A stretch of DNA of 64,000 nucleotides from Acetobacter persici JCM 25330 (GCF_000613905.1 NZ_BAJW01000010.1:1-64000); one strand, 5' to 3'. Numbered from the stretch's first letter, positions 39,537-51,163 are shown. The notes: generated from the letters alone by a model not told the origin. A program made the numbers and translations.

Positions 39537-42194
39537 CAGCCTGCCGTTACAAAATTGACGATACGATTAGGCACATGGATGCGTTTGACAATCCGCTTGC
39601 CTTCCAGCAGCCGCGCCACGTTGGGTTCGGCTTCCGCACGGGCAATAACGGTAGCGCTGTCTTCATCCGGTGCAGCGTCAATCTTGCCACGCAGTTTGCC
39701 CATAATCTGCACAGCCAGCGTCACCTGCGTGGCGGCCAGCAGCTCAGGTTCGGCGTCCGGCCAGGGAAGGTCCACGACCATGGTCTTGCCCGGTTCCAGC
39801 AGTGCGAACATTTCTTCCGCCAGATGCGGCATCATGGGGGCGCAGAGCTGGCACAGGGAGCGGGCGGCCTCCCGGCGGGCAAACGCCATACCGGCCAGAT
39901 CCGGCGTTTTCTCCGCATCCGCCAGAGCCGATGTCAGCTCATGGATACGGCTACCGCCACGTTGATGGTGAAGGTTTCCAGAGCTTCCGTCACGGCGGCA
40001 ATGGTGCGGTGAGTGGCGCGGCGCAGCGCATCCGCCTGCGGAGCGATTTCTGCCGGACAGGTGTCCTGAGCGGGCACGGTTTCCGCCACAGTGCGCACCA
40101 GACGGAACAGGCGCTGGGCAAAACGGGCCGCACCGGACACACCGGCCTCCGTCCATTCCATATCGCGTTCCGGAGGGCTGTCAGACAGCACAAACCAGCG
40201 GGCCGTATCCGAGCCAAACCGTTCGATAATAGCTTCAGGAGAGACCGTGTTGCGCTTGGACTTGGACATTTTTTCCACGCGGCCAACCGTCACGGCTTCT
40301 CCGGTGTCACGCTTGACAGCGCCTTCCGGCCGCAAGTCCACCTCTTCCGGATACAGCCAGTTTCCGGCGGCGTCCTTGTAGCTTTCATGGCTGACCATGC
40401 CTTGTGTGAACAGCCCCGCAAACGGTTCGCTCAGGTCCAGATGGCCGGTCTTGCGCATGGCGCGGGTAAAGAAGCGCGCATAGAGCAGGTGCAGAATGGC
40501 GTGCTCAATCCCGCCAATATACTGGTCTACTGCCAGCCAGCCATCGGCAGCGCTGCGCACCGTCGGTGTTTCGGCATGCGGGGCGGTGAAGCGCGCAAAA
40601 TACCAGGAGCTGTCAACAAACGTGTCAAACGTGTCGGTCTCACGCACCGCGGGCTTGCCACATTTGGGGCAGTCCACATGTTTCCATGTCGGGTGGTGGT
40701 CCAGCGGGTTGCCGGGTTTATCGAACGTGACATCTTCCGGCAGCTTGACCGGTAGCTGGGCATCCGGCACCGCGACAGGGCCGCAATGTTCGCAATGGAT
40801 CACCGGGATGGGGCAGCCCCAGTAGCGCTGGCGGGACACACCCCAGTCGCGCAGACGCCAGTTGGTGACGCCTTTGCCAACGCCCAGTTCTTCCAGCCGG
40901 GAAATGGCTTCTTTCCGGGCGTCTTCCGTGGTCAGAGCATCCAGAAAGCCGGAGTTGATCATCGTGCCATCGCCCGTAAAGGCATTTTTGGTAATGGCGA
41001 AGTCGGCCTGATCCTTGCCCTGCGGCAGAACAACCGGCGTGACAGGCAGATTATATTTGTGCGCGAAGTCCAGATCGCGCTGGTCACCAGACGGGCAGCC
41101 GAACAGCGCGCCGGTGCCGTAATCCATCAGCACAAAATTGGCGATCCAGATCGGAAAGCTTTTGTCCATGAAAGGATGGTTGACGCGCAGGCCGGTGTCA
41201 AAACCACGCTTTTCAGCCGTTTCGACAGCCTCGACCGAGGTGCCAAGGCGGCGACAGTCCGCAATGAATTCGGCGGCCTCCGGGTTGCTGCGGGCCACAA
41301 AAGCCGCCAGCGGATGGTCAGGGGCAATGGCCAGAAAGGACATGCCAAACAGCGTATCCGGGCGCGTGGTGAAGACCTCAACCGCGTTCAGATTGCTGTC
41401 CAGTCCCTGATTGTTCAGGTCATGGGGCGGCTGGTGCAGGGAGAAGGTGATGTGCGCCCCTTCCGAGCGGCCAATCCAGCGTTCCTGCATGACACGCACA
41501 CGGTCCGGCCAGCGGTCCAGTGTTTTCAGGCCATCCAGAAGGTCTTCTGCAAAATCGGTGATTTTCAGAAACCACTGTGAGAGTTTCTTTTTCTCGATCA
41601 GCGCGCCGGAGCGCCAGCCGCGGCCATCCACAACCTGCTCATTAGCCAGCACGGTCTCGTCAATCGGGTCCCAGTTCACCCAGCTTTCCCGGCGTTCCAC
41701 CAGACCAGCTTCAAGGAAGTCCAGAAACAGCTTCTGCTGTTTGCCGTAATAGTCCGGCAGGCAGGTCGCAATTTCACGGTCCCAGTTGAGGGAGAAGCCG
41801 AGGCGCTGAAGGGTTGCGCGCATGGCGGCAATGTTTTTCAGCGTCCAGTCCTGCGGGTGCACGCCGCGTTCCCGCGCTGCGTTTTCCGCTGGCAGGCCGA
41901 AGGCGTCCCACCCCATCGGGTGCAGCACGGCGTAGCCACGGGCGCGCTTATAGCGGGCGACAACATCCCCCAGCGCGTAGTTGCGCACATGGCCCATATG
42001 GAGCTGGCCGGAGGGGTAGGGGAACATTTCCAGCACGTAGTATTTGGGTTTATCGGCCGGGGGGACATCCGGCACGGTAAACACTCCGGCCTCGTTCCAC
42101 GCTTTCTGCCACCGGGGCTCAACGGTCTGAAAATCGAAGGACGCCCCTGTGGAGGCTGCGCCGGGGCGGTGGACGTGTTGGCAGGCTGTGTCAT
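39536..42194 (-). CDS. leuS: Leucyl-tRNA synthetase (two frame breaks)
   Basis: 886 aa after repair. It carries the HIGH-type motif [16 protein letters not shown], a CP1 editing domain with [21 protein letters not shown], a zinc-like [15 protein letters not shown] motif, and [13 protein letters not shown]. Translation starts at 42194 ([15 protein letters not shown]). Breaks: the C4 run 42144-42147 (one G missing on the coding strand, restoring [16 protein letters not shown]) and near 39950 (one C missing, restoring [18 protein letters not shown]). An essential gene cannot tolerate these, so they are almost certainly sequence errors. Confidence 0.95.
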
Positions 42195-42228
42195 GGAACT
42201 CGCGCGGGTGAATTTTTCAAAATCAGGG

Positions 42229-42251
42229 AAAACCGGCCCACGGGGGGCCGG
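42229..42251 (-). terminator. Terminator of the DUF3576 gene
   Basis: On the minus strand CCGGCCC, loop, GGGCCGG then TTTT, between the DUF3576 gene and leuS. Confidence 0.6.
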
Positions 42252-42271
42252 GGCGGCACAAAGCCGGGACG

Positions 42272-42811
42272 TCAGTCGTCCCGGTTGCCGTTATCCGCAC
42301 GCAGCTTGCGCGCGCGGGAGAGGATACGGGCTGCAATGTCAGACGCCGTATTGCCAGCGGGCGGGGTATCCACCCATTCGTTCCCCTGCTGAACCTGACG
42401 GAACACGGTCAGGCGCAGCGCATCGGAGCGCAGGCGGCGGTCCAGAATGAACGCGGTCATTTTAAAGCGTTCGCCGTGGGCTGCGGGCGGGGTGTACCAG
42501 TCCGTCAGGATAATCCCGCCTTCCGCATCCGCCGTGGCGACGGGCATGAAGGAGAGCGTATCCAGCGTGGCGCGCCACAGATAGGCGTTCACGCCGCCTT
42601 TCAGCACATCCTCACCCCCGGACGCGCCCCGGTCTTCATGCAGAAGATGGTTGCGCGGGGCCGTCAGATCATTGCTGCTGCGGGGGCCACTGGAGCAGCC
42701 CGGCAGCAGGAGGAGGCCGGAAAGGGCAACGCCGGCCAGCCAGAAAGCAGGCCGTGAGCCGCTGGAGGCAGAACCGGAAGCGGGAGGGCAGGGCATGGGA
42801 CGACGTGGCAT
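42272..42811 (-). CDS. DUF3576-domain lipoprotein
   Basis: 179 aa. A hydrophobic signal segment (AFWLAGVALSGLLLLPGC) ends in a lipobox LLPGC at residue 39. The DUF3576 core is GGVNAYLWRATLDTLSFMPVATADAEGGIILTDWY, followed by DRRLRSDALRLTVFRQV. The function of the family is unknown; it is an outer-membrane-associated lipoprotein usually placed upstream of leuS-lptE-holA in alphaproteobacteria, which hints at an envelope role. Confidence 0.9.
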   Translation of the reverse strand: MPRRPMPCPPASGSASSGSRPAFWLAGVALSGLLLLPGCSSGPRSSNDLTAPRNHLLHEDRGASGGEDVLKGGVNAYLWRATLDTLSFMPVATADAEGGIILTDWYTPPAAHGERFKMTAFILDRRLRSDALRLTVFRQVQQGNEWVDTPPAGNTASDIAARILSRARKLRADNGNRDD

Positions 42812-42974
42812 AATGTCGATACGGCTCCTTCGGCGGTGGGGCGCCGATGTTCCCCGGCCTGCCCGACGCGCAGGGTCAGGTCCGGTTCATGGTCATGGGT
42901 CTTGGCTCTCTTCATATCCTGTCGGGGCAATCCCGCCAAGCGTCTGCTTGCGCTCTGCGCGGATACGGCGCTGT

Positions 42975-44117
42975 TTACTGATCAACAACCAGAATACAGG
43001 ACAAGCCCTGCTGACGAAGCTGCGAGCAGATGGAGCCTGTCTGGGTGCTGGACAGCCCCGCCAGCCGTGTCCGCCAGATCTGGCGGCCATTGGATGCGGG
43101 GATCGGCTCAATCCGGTTTACAGCACTGGCCAGCCCGCTGGAGGAGTGTCTGGCCAGTGCGGCGGCCTGCACCGCGCGCTCCTGCGTGGAGAACGCTCCG
43201 ATCTGAATCATGGCGTTCCCTCCCGTATCCTGTTGCCAGACGGTGGCGGCTGCCGGGGCGCTATAGGAGGCGGATGTCACGGCCGGAGCAGTTAAGGCCT
43301 GCCCCGCGGCCTCTGTTCCTGTTGCGGGAGAGACAACAATATCGCCATCCGACGCATACGGGGCCGGAGGGGCGACCTCATCAGACTCAAGAGGCGGTGC
43401 CGTGCCGGTTCCGGCTGCACTGGCAACAGCCACAGCGGCTGGCGGAGAGGTTGCCACAACCCGATAGGCCGGCGGGGTGGCGGGCGTTATCACCTGCCGG
43501 GAGACGGTCTGTGTCGGGGCTGTGGCATACGCCATCTCTGTCGGGGTGGTTATGGCCGGAACCGGGTCATTCAGGTGTGGTTTGACCGCCGCCAGATAGG
43601 TCCGGGCATAGGAGGGCAGACTTGCACCCCGGCTGCGGTGGTTTTCCGCGCATTGCGGGCCGCAATTATAGGCGGCCACAAAGTCCGGAGAGCCAAAGCG
43701 GTCATACAGTTCCCGGATATAGCCGCTGCCCGCCATGATGTTGTCATGCGGGTTATACGGATCGGACCCCAGATGGTAGCGTCTGGCCAGTTCCCGGTAC
43801 GTGTCCGGCTTGATCTGCATCAGGCCGACGGCCCCATGCACAGAGCGTGTCAACCTGCCGTGCAGATACTGATGCCCGCCCGATTCCTGCTGCATGATGG
43901 CCCGAATCCAGGCCTGCGGGATGGAAAAGCGGGTAGAGGCTTCCTGAATATACGGCCCCCATGCGTCTACTGCGGGACCGGGTGCGCGGTATGTGGAGCG
44001 TGTTGGCCCGGCACAGGCAGAAAGAGCTGCCAGCCCGCCAAGAAACAGCGAGCAGAGCGTGCGTTTCCTCGCCTGGGCTGTTCCGGGAAGAAGAGAAGTC
44101 CGAACCATGGCGGCCAT
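42975..44117 (-). CDS. Lytic transglycosylase lipoprotein with SPOR domain
   Basis: 380 aa from the ATG at 44117, chosen for AGGAGAGG upstream. The lipobox LSAC follows a signal peptide. The SLT domain includes the catalytic Glu in AIMQQESGGHQYL, GAVGLMQIKPDTYRELA, and ILRELYDRFG-like GYIRELYDRFGSPDFVAAYNCGP. A long Ala/Pro/Thr-rich linker leads to a C-terminal SPOR domain (AMIQIGAFSTQERAVQAAALA ... WRTRLAGLSSTQ) that binds denuded septal peptidoglycan. It probably trims murein during division. Confidence 0.92.
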   Translation of the reverse strand: MAAMVRTSLLPGTAQARKRTLCSLFLGGLAALSACAGPTRSTYRAPGPAVDAWGPYIQEASTRFSIPQAWIRAIMQQESGGHQYLHGRLTRSVHGAVGLMQIKPDTYRELARRYHLGSDPYNPHDNIMAGSGYIRELYDRFGSPDFVAAYNCGPQCAENHRSRGASLPSYARTYLAAVKPHLNDPVPAITTPTEMAYATAPTQTVSRQVITPATPPAYRVVATSPPAAVAVASAAGTGTAPPLESDEVAPPAPYASDGDIVVSPATGTEAAGQALTAPAVTSASYSAPAAATVWQQDTGGNAMIQIGAFSTQERAVQAAALARHSSSGLASAVNRIEPIPASNGRQIWRTRLAGLSSTQTGSICSQLRQQGLSCILVVDQ

Positions 44118-44246
44118 GCTGCCTCTCCTGAAAGCCGGATGCAATCACAACCTCAGAAGGCAGGTGCATTGCCGTGCCGGAAAGAATGCAGAGCTGGAGG
44201 GGTTGGGCAATGTGCCCTCTGGAATTTACCGGCCGTTCCGGCGCCC

Positions 44247-44276
44247 AAAAAAATCCCCACCGAAGTGGGGATTTTC
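44247..44276. terminator. Terminator of glucose dehydrogenase
   Basis: AAAATCCCCAC, CGAA loop, GTGGGGATTTT with a long A-run on the plus strand (T-run on the minus strand), 30 bp past the gcd stop. Confidence 0.93.
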
Positions 44277-44305
44277 CTGTGTTCCGAAACCAGACTGTCC
44301 GCCGC

Positions 44306-46746
44306 TTATTTGGCAGTGGCATCATCCGGCAGGGTGTAGGCAATAATATAGTCGCCCACATCCGGGGAATGGCTCATGCCACCGGCAGAGATCACCACAT
44401 ATTCCTTACCCGTTTTGGGGGAGCGGAAAATGAGCGGTGCGGCAACAGCGCCAACCGGCAGGCGTTCACGCCACACTTCCTTACCCGTGCCGGAATCCAG
44501 CGCACGCAGATAATAGTCCTGCGTTCCGGCAAAGAAGACCAGTCCGGATGCGGTGGAGGTCGGGCCACCCAGAGTCGGCATGCCCATGGGCACCGGCAGG
44601 TGGGTTTTAATGCCCATCGGGCCCAGATCCTGCGTTGTGCCCATCGGCACCTGCCACAGCATCTTTTTGGTGTGCAGATCAATCGCGCTCATGGTGCCAA
44701 ACGGAGGCGTATTGCACGGCACCTGCAGCGGAGATTGCAGGATATCAATGCGCACACCGGCATACGGTCCGGCAACCTGCGGACGGATGGTGCCCATAAA
44801 GCCCGGCACTTCGTCCGTGGAGACTTTATACTTCTTGGCTTCTTCAAGATTGACCAGCGTCATACGCAGGGGCATGCGCATGTCGTTCACAAACATGATG
44901 CCACGGGCTTCATCAATAGAGATACCACCCCAGTTCATGCCACCCAGCAGGCTGGGCCATTCAATGTAGGGTTTTTCACCCGGCGGTGTGAACGGGCCTT
45001 CATAAACCGAATCCTTGAACATGATGCGGCAATAAAGCTGGTCAAACGTGCTGACGCCCCACATCGAGCTTTCCGTCAGCGGGTCCGCACCAATGGTGGG
45101 CATCCCGACGGAGAAGGGCTGGGTGGGGGAGAGGTGTTCACCCTGCGCCGCTGGTGTTGTAGCCACTTTGCGTTCCTGAACCTCGGTCACCGGCTGGCCG
45201 GTGCGACGGTCGAGAACAAAGATATGGCCTGTTTTGGTGGTCTGGATCAGGGCCGGAACTTTTTCACCCTGTGCGTTGGTCACATCATACAGCACAGGCT
45301 GGGACGGCAGGTCATAATCCCACACGTCATGATGCACCGTCTGGAAAACCCATTTGGTTTTGCCGGTTGTTGCTTCTACCGCAACAATAGCGGCACCGAA
45401 TTTTTCCTTAACCGCGTTGCGGTCTCCGCCCCAGTAGTCAGGCGGGCCGTTGCCTGTGGGCAGGTAGACGAGGTTCAGGTCTTTATCATAGGTCGGGATG
45501 GTCCACACATTGGGGGTTTCCAGCGTGTAGGTCTGTCCGTCCTGCGGTGCATTGGTGTTTTCCGGGTCACCCACATCCCATGCCCAGGCCAGAGCGCCCG
45601 TTCGCACATCATAGGCGCGTACAACGCCGGAGGGTTCACCGTGGACAATATCACGCACCCAGCCACCAATAACGGCAACATGGCCCATCATAACCGGAAT
45701 GGAAGTCGGGTGGTAGCGTTTGCCCCCTTCAACCGGACCCATCTGCTTTTTGAGGTCAACAGAGCCATTTTCACCAAAACCGGAGCACAGGGCACCGGTA
45801 TGCGCATCCAGCGCGATGAAGCGGGCATCCACGGTTGAGACCAGAATACGCTGGTGGCACATCGGAGCGGCGTCGTCCGCAGCTTTGTCCTCAGCGGTCA
45901 GGCTCGCGTCTTTCGTGGCATCGTAATAGCCAACACCACGGCAGGACACGTGCTCAGCCGTATGGGCCTTGGGGTCAAACTTCCAGATTTCTTTCCCGGT
46001 ATCCGCTTCCAGAGCCGTAATCAGGTTTTCCGGCGTGCAGGAATAGAGCACATTGCCAATCTGCTGCGGCGTGTTTTCATCCACCCCGGCGCCCGGCCCA
46101 TGTGTTCGTCTGCCTGTGTGGTAAACCCACGCGACTTTCAGCTTGCTGACATTGTCAGGCGTAATCTGGGTATAGGGCGCGTAGCGCGTACCCTGAGCAT
46201 TCCGCCCGAAAAATTCCCAGTCGTCCGGTGCATCCGGTTTGCCTGCCTGTGCAACCTGCTGCGGTGCGGGGGCTGCGTTGGGGTTGCTGATCTGCCCGTG
46301 AGGGAAAAAGGCTTCCACCAGCGTGACCAGCAGACAGCCCACAATCCCGAGGCCACCATAGACGCTGCCACGGCGGATGGAGGCAGGCGTTGCAGGGAAG
46401 GTTGCAACGGCCCACACATTCAGCGTGAACAGAATGGCCGGGACAACCAGACGCGGCAGAAGAGCCAGTAGCCAATTTCCGACGTGTCACACAGGGCCCA
46501 GACAAACGTGGCGGCAAAAACAGCCACAGCCGCCAGCAGCGTTGCGCGATGCTTCAGAAAAACCAGAACAGCCAGCGCACAGTAGGCGAGCCCGGCCAGA
46601 AGGTAATAGGCCGAGCCACCCAGCATCAGCAGCTTCAGGCCGCCATATGCAAGAGCCAGACCGACAGCAAGGCTGATGATGGAAAAGATGGCGCGATAGA
46701 CGCCACCGAGCGGAGAATGGTGATCTGCGGGTTGAGCGCCACCCAT
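44306..46746 (-). CDS. gcd: Membrane-bound PQQ-dependent glucose dehydrogenase (one frame break)
   Basis: 813 aa after repair. The N-terminal ~150 residues form about five membrane helices. The periplasmic PQQ domain starts DDWEFFGRNAQGTRYAPYTQITPDNV and has propeller repeats, GGWVRDI, HHDVWDYDLPSQPVLYD and TGNGPPDYWGG, typical of quinoprotein GDH. It oxidises glucose to glucono-lactone and passes electrons to ubiquinone, hence to terminal oxidases such as bd. The break near 46460 needs one base (GGCTCTTTCTGCCG) to restore WLFLPRLVVPAIL. The start ATG at 46746 follows TGGAG. Confidence 0.93.
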
Positions 46747-47837
46747 GCTATCACTCCAGTATTGAAATCGTCCTGACAGCAAGGTGTCGGGCCGGGGTTA
46801 CGACTAAATCCTGATACGCTGGTGTCTGATAAGAGAGTTTTCCCGCAGGCACGGCCTGTGAGGGGTCTTTATCAGTGTTTCCAGAGGAGCGGAACTTGCT
46901 CTGTGTCCAATATAGTCGGGCCTGTCAAGAAGATCCTGAAGCAAAATCTCATAAAAAGTCTGATTTTTTATAAAAGTTTCCGAGACTTCGTAAGGAGTCG
47001 ACCTGAGCGCGTATGTTTTTGAAATGGCTTGGTCTTCCGGAAGGGGCGGAGTGCCAGATCAGGAGGAGCCGTTCTGGCTCCGTCAGGGGGGTGAAAACAG
47101 CCTTCTCGGGCGGCTTTTAATGGTAACGTTCCGGTGAGAGTGCCCATAATCTGGCGTGAAACGCATGTCAGGCTATGGGGTTCACTTGATGGGATATATA
47201 ATTCTAAGATTATGATTTATATAGGTTTTATTTCTGAAAACCACACAATTTACGCATCAGTTCGGCAGCCGACCTATATGAAATAAGTATGTATAACACT
47301 TCTTTCATATATTGGACAATGGAGGGGTTTTCAGCGCCTTAAGATCGGTATGACAAGCTGCAACGCAGCGGCGCTATCGGTTTGGCAGTTAAGGGGAGTT
47401 TAAAGGAAAAGAACGAGATTGTTGCTTATAAAATATTATAGTTTTTCTTTTTTTTGGCGTGGGAGACGTGTGTTCAGATTTTCTGATCGGCATCATCTCT
47501 GCCTGAGCGCGAATAGTGGTATAACGATTGCAGTAAAAAGTTGATTTATTGGAAATATTTTTCTGTTTTTATAATAATCCAAATTTTTAATCTCATTATT
47601 TTCAGATTTTTTGAAAAATATAGCGTCGCGGATCGTCTTCTTCTGTGTGTAGCAGAAAAAGATAGGCAAGCAGTCTCCTGACTTTGGAGCCTGTTTAAGA
47701 TTTTTGCTGAATTTTTGCAGGTATGACCTGATTCTGAAGGCGTTCAACCCGGAATGCTTTTCTTGTCGTGCCTTCACCGTTCCATGACTTTAACCGGGCA
47801 CTTTCTGGCCGGAGTTCTGAAACTTTTTCGTGGTCAG
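46747..47837. other. 1.1-kb AT-rich gap between divergent gcd and porin genes
   Basis: No convincing gene. The gcd promoter side (46750-47100) has a GAGCC/GGCTC hairpin near 47067-47083. From 47190 on the DNA is clearly AT-richer than its surroundings and contains a 9-bp inverted repeat (47275-47311). A 94-codon minus-strand ORF at 47493-47777 is Lys/Phe/Ile-rich simply because of the base composition. Promoters for both flanking genes must lie here. Confidence 0.5.
47275..47311. repeat. 9-bp perfect inverted repeat, 19-bp spacing
   Basis: TATATGAAA (47275-47283) and TTTCATATA (47303-47311) lie in the gap between gcd and the porin. The arms contain the same ATGAAA/TTTCAT hexamers as the cydD operator but in the opposite order and further apart, so it may be a different regulator's site. 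Confidence 0.6.
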
Positions 47838-49522
47838 ATGATGTATCGTAAACGCTTCAACAGATTTTCTGTGTCTAAATCGTCCGCTGCTTTGGGGTAT
47901 GCCACCGTTGCAGGGAGTCTGATAACCACTCTGTGTTTTGGGGTGGCCTATGCGGATGAACCCGCTGTATCCTCAGCGCCGGATAAAAAACCTGTTTATG
48001 TGAATGTTATTTCCGGAAAGCCGCAGCCGCAGGATGATCCCTCTTTGCCAGAAGCCGGGGTGCTTGTGCGGCCTAAAAACTCTCCCCTCCCGGCAAGTGG
48101 TGTCCCGGTAGCGCCATGGCCCGGTCTGGCCACCATGGACGTGCCCAGTGTCGATGAATATCAGAGTGCGAAAACATTCCATAAAATGGAGCTGGATGAT
48201 CTGACGGGAAAAGAAGGGCTGTCATGGCTCCTGCCCTCAGAGCTGGATGCGCAGCGCCGGACGGATATGGATGATCCTATTACGTGCCCACGGCAGGTAG
48301 CGGCCATCTGGTTCCGCAAATCATGCCGTTCAGAGAAAGACTTCAGAAAAAAGGTTTCGTTTTTTCCTTTGCGTACAAAGGCGAGGCGATGGCCAATATT
48401 CATGGCGGCATGCAGCGCGGCATGGATTATGTGCATGAGCTGACCCTGCAGATGAACTTTGATCTGGGGAAGCTGGCAGGCCTGAACGGATGGTCCATTC
48501 ACACCCTGCTCATGAACCGCGCAGGTCGTGAAGTCTCTCATGACCGTGTGGGCGAGTATTATGTAAACCTGATGGAAGTCTATGGACTTTCCGGACATGT
48601 TGTGGCGCATCTTGTTGATTTTTATGCGGAAAAGAAATTCATGCAGAACCGCATGGATGTCACGTTTGGCCGGATGTCCCTGACGCATGTTTTTGCCACA
48701 TCACCGCTGATCTGTTCTTTTATGGTAACGTGCTCTGCCCCAGTAGCGCTCAAGGTTGATCCGGGTTTTGCCGTTTACCCCAAGGCAACATGGGGCAGCC
48801 GTCTGCGCTTTCGGCCCACGCGGGATACATTGTTGCAGGTGGGGGCGTATCAGGTCAGCCCTCTCTCCACCAATCCCAGTGGCTGGGCGTGGGGGAGTGA
48901 GAATACAACAGGCCTGATGCTGCCCATAGAATTTACATGGCAACCTTTCCTGACGCGAAACCGCCTGCCGGGGCATTATGTTTTTGGATATGCGCATGAT
49001 ACATCGCGGTATCCCGATGTTCTGGGGGCGGCGCCTGCCAACAAGGTCATTGCCACCGGGCGCCTGCACAGCGCGCCGATGGATATGTTCTGGTTTGAGG
49101 GTGACCAGATGATTTACCGTAAAGGGGGCCGAAACCAGATGGCGGGTGGTTACCTCATGGCCGGGTATATCCATAACACGCCACATGTTTCCTCCATTTC
49201 GGATGAGGCCTATGGAGGCCTCTCGTTCAACGGGGTTATTTCCTCCCGTGTGACGGACCGTCTGGGGATTTTATATTCCTGGTATCACGTCAGCCACCGT
49301 AAAGAGCTTGGGCAGATGTACGCGCAGGACGCCGGTCTTTCTCTGGGCGCACAGGTGCTGGCTCCGCAGACGGATTCTCATGTGATCGAGGCATATTACG
49401 CGATTGATGCCGTGCCCGGCGTGCTGGTGCAGCCGGAATTCCAGTACATGATCCGCCCCGGTGAGACCTCCCGCAGGCCAGATGCCGCTCTGGTCGGGCT
49501 GAAAGTCATTGCCAATCTCTGA
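47838..49522 (+). CDS. OprB-family carbohydrate-selective porin (one frame break)
   Basis: 561 aa after repair. The ATG at 47838 or 47841 starts a signal peptide (SLITTLCFGVAYA, cleavage before DEP). A Pro-rich segment is followed by IMPFRERLQKKGFVFSFAYKGEAMANIHGGMQRGMDYVHE, the OprB signature, and a beta-barrel ending in VGLKVIANL. OprB porins admit glucose and other sugars. The break near 48284 needs one base (restoring PTAGSGHLVPQIM). It is divergent from glucose dehydrogenase, suggesting linked roles in sugar oxidation. Confidence 0.9.
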
Positions 49523-49565
49523 CTGTGTCTGTCTGAGTAGAAAATTTCTGAAATATGCAGGATTT

Positions 49566-50086
49566 TTAGCGTCTGTGCGTATCCTGAACAATATGCGCGC
49601 CCAGAGATTCCAGAGCCTCTTTAAGGGGGCTGTCTTCCATATCAGGCAGAGGGCAGGGGCGCAGGGCGGTTCTGGGCTTCCGGCGTGCGTGATGCGCTGC
49701 CCGGCAGCCGGGTCCTGCACAAACCGCAGGCGCGCCACAAGCGCCTGCCCGCACCATGTATTGATCCGGGCGATCAGCGCGTCGCTCAGATGCTGAAGCT
49801 CCATGGCCACAGGTCCGGCGCAGGCAATGCTCAGTGTGCCTGCTGAAAGTTTGCGCGGGGTTGTCACCGCCGCATGGGCAGGCCCCACAATATCCCCCCA
49901 GTCCGTAAAAAGCTGCACGCCAGCGGGGGAGCGTTTTTTAAAAGCTGGAGCGGTGACGTTGGGCAGGAGGGCGGCCAGACTGCGGGCCGTCATGGCCCGG
50001 CGCGGGGGTTCCGGCGGGGTCTCTGCTTTTCTGGGGGTGGCAGTTTTGCGCCCTGTTGTCTTGCCGGGGGGACTCTCCTTCGTCAT
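49566..50086 (-). CDS. DciA-like DUF721 protein (one frame break)
   Basis: 173 aa after repair. A basic, Pro-rich N-terminus precedes the DUF721 domain: SLAALLPNVTAPAFKKRSPAGVQLFTDWGDIVGP, then TLSIACAGPVAMELQHLSDALIARIN. DciA helps load the replicative helicase in bacteria lacking DnaC. The break near 49681 (GGAAGCCC) needs one base so that THAG joins KPRTALRPCPLPDMEDSPLKEALESLG. It is divergent from mutY with only 10 bp between starts, an arrangement common in alphaproteobacteria. Confidence 0.85.
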
Positions 50087-50096
50087 AACTCACTCC

Positions 50097-51155
50097 GTGA
50101 AAAAGCCATCCGCCCAATCCCTGCTTGACTGGTATGACAGACATCGGCGCACTCTGCCATGGCGTGCCGAGGCAGGCCAGCATGCCGACCCTTATGCTGT
50201 CTGGCTGAGCGAGATCATGCTTCAGCAGACAACCGTCAAGGCTGTCGGTCCTTATTATCATCGTTTTCTGGAGAAATTCCCAACCGTGCAGGCGCTGGCC
50301 GCGGCGGACCGGGATGAGGTCCTCTCCGCATGGGCTGGGCTGGGCTACTACTCACGTGCCAGAAACCTGCATGCCTGCGCGCAGCAGGTGGTGGCTCTTG
50401 GTGGCTTTCCGAAGGATGTTGCCGGTCTGCGTGCTTTGCCGGGGGTAGGGGCTTATACGGCGGCGGCGGTCGCGGCCATTGCGTTTGGGGTGCCTGTGGT
50501 GCCGGTGGACGGCAATGTGGAGCGTATTACGGCCCGCCTGTTTGCGGTGGAAGAACCGCTTCCGGCTGCCAGAAAAACACTGGCGGCGCTGGCGGAAGGG
50601 CTGAACACGGACAAGGCAGCACAGGCGCGCCCTTCCGATTTTGCGCAGGCGTTGTTTGATCTGGGGGCGTCTTTATGTTCGCCGCGTTCTCCCGCCTGTG
50701 GTCTGTGCCCCTGGCGGGAGAGCTGTGCCGCGCAAAAAGCCGGGATTGCCGCTACCCTGCCGCGCAAGGCCCCCAAAGTCGCGCGGCCTGTGCGGTATGG
50801 CGCGCATTTTCTGGTGATGGATGCAGCGGAGCAGATTCTGTTGCGCAAAAGACCGGAGACAGGACTGCTGGCTGCTATGACGGAACTCCCCGGCACGGAC
50901 TGGCGTTCGGAACGCTGGTCAGAGGCCGGGGCTCTGGCGCAGGCTCCCTGCACGGCATCCTGGCAGGCCTGTGGTGTGGTCCGGCATGTTTTTACGCATT
51001 TTACGCTTGAGGTTACTGTTTACGCTGCGCGTGTGCAGCATTTTTCCAATCACGTCGCGCAGACCGGCTTTCTTGCGCCGGCAGAGCGTGTGGCGGGGCT
51101 TTCATTGCCCTCTGTCATGCTCAAGTGCATAAAACTGGGGCTTAAAGCTCTGTAA
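50097..51155 (+). CDS. mutY: A/G-specific adenine glycosylase
   Basis: About 352 aa from the GTG at 50097; the exact start is uncertain since the frame stays open upstream and there is no clear ribosome binding site. LSEIMLQQTTVKAVGPYYHRF near residue 40, helix-hairpin-helix LPGVGAYTAAAVAAIAFG with the catalytic Asp in PVDGNVERI, the 4Fe-4S cysteines CSPRSPACGLCPWRESC, and a C-terminal NUDIX-like 8-oxoG recognition domain. It removes adenine opposite 8-oxoguanine. hemH follows after 8 bp. Confidence 0.93.
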   Translation: MKKPSAQSLLDWYDRHRRTLPWRAEAGQHADPYAVWLSEIMLQQTTVKAVGPYYHRFLEKFPTVQALAAADRDEVLSAWAGLGYYSRARNLHACAQQVVALGGFPKDVAGLRALPGVGAYTAAAVAAIAFGVPVVPVDGNVERITARLFAVEEPLPAARKTLAALAEGLNTDKAAQARPSDFAQALFDLGASLCSPRSPACGLCPWRESCAAQKAGIAATLPRKAPKVARPVRYGAHFLVMDAAEQILLRKRPETGLLAAMTELPGTDWRSERWSEAGALAQAPCTASWQACGVVRHVFTHFTLEVTVYAARVQHFSNHVAQTGFLAPAERVAGLSLPSVMLKCIKLGLKAL

Positions 51156-51163
51156 GAGGTTTC

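Noticed and set aside
46822-47022. 66-codon plus-strand ORF upstream of gcd
   Set aside because: No ribosome binding site, no domain, and it covers the probable gcd promoter.
47493-47777. 94-codon minus-strand ORF in the AT-rich gap
   Set aside because: Lys/Ile/Phe-rich composition follows from base content; there is no ribosome binding site or recognisable domain.
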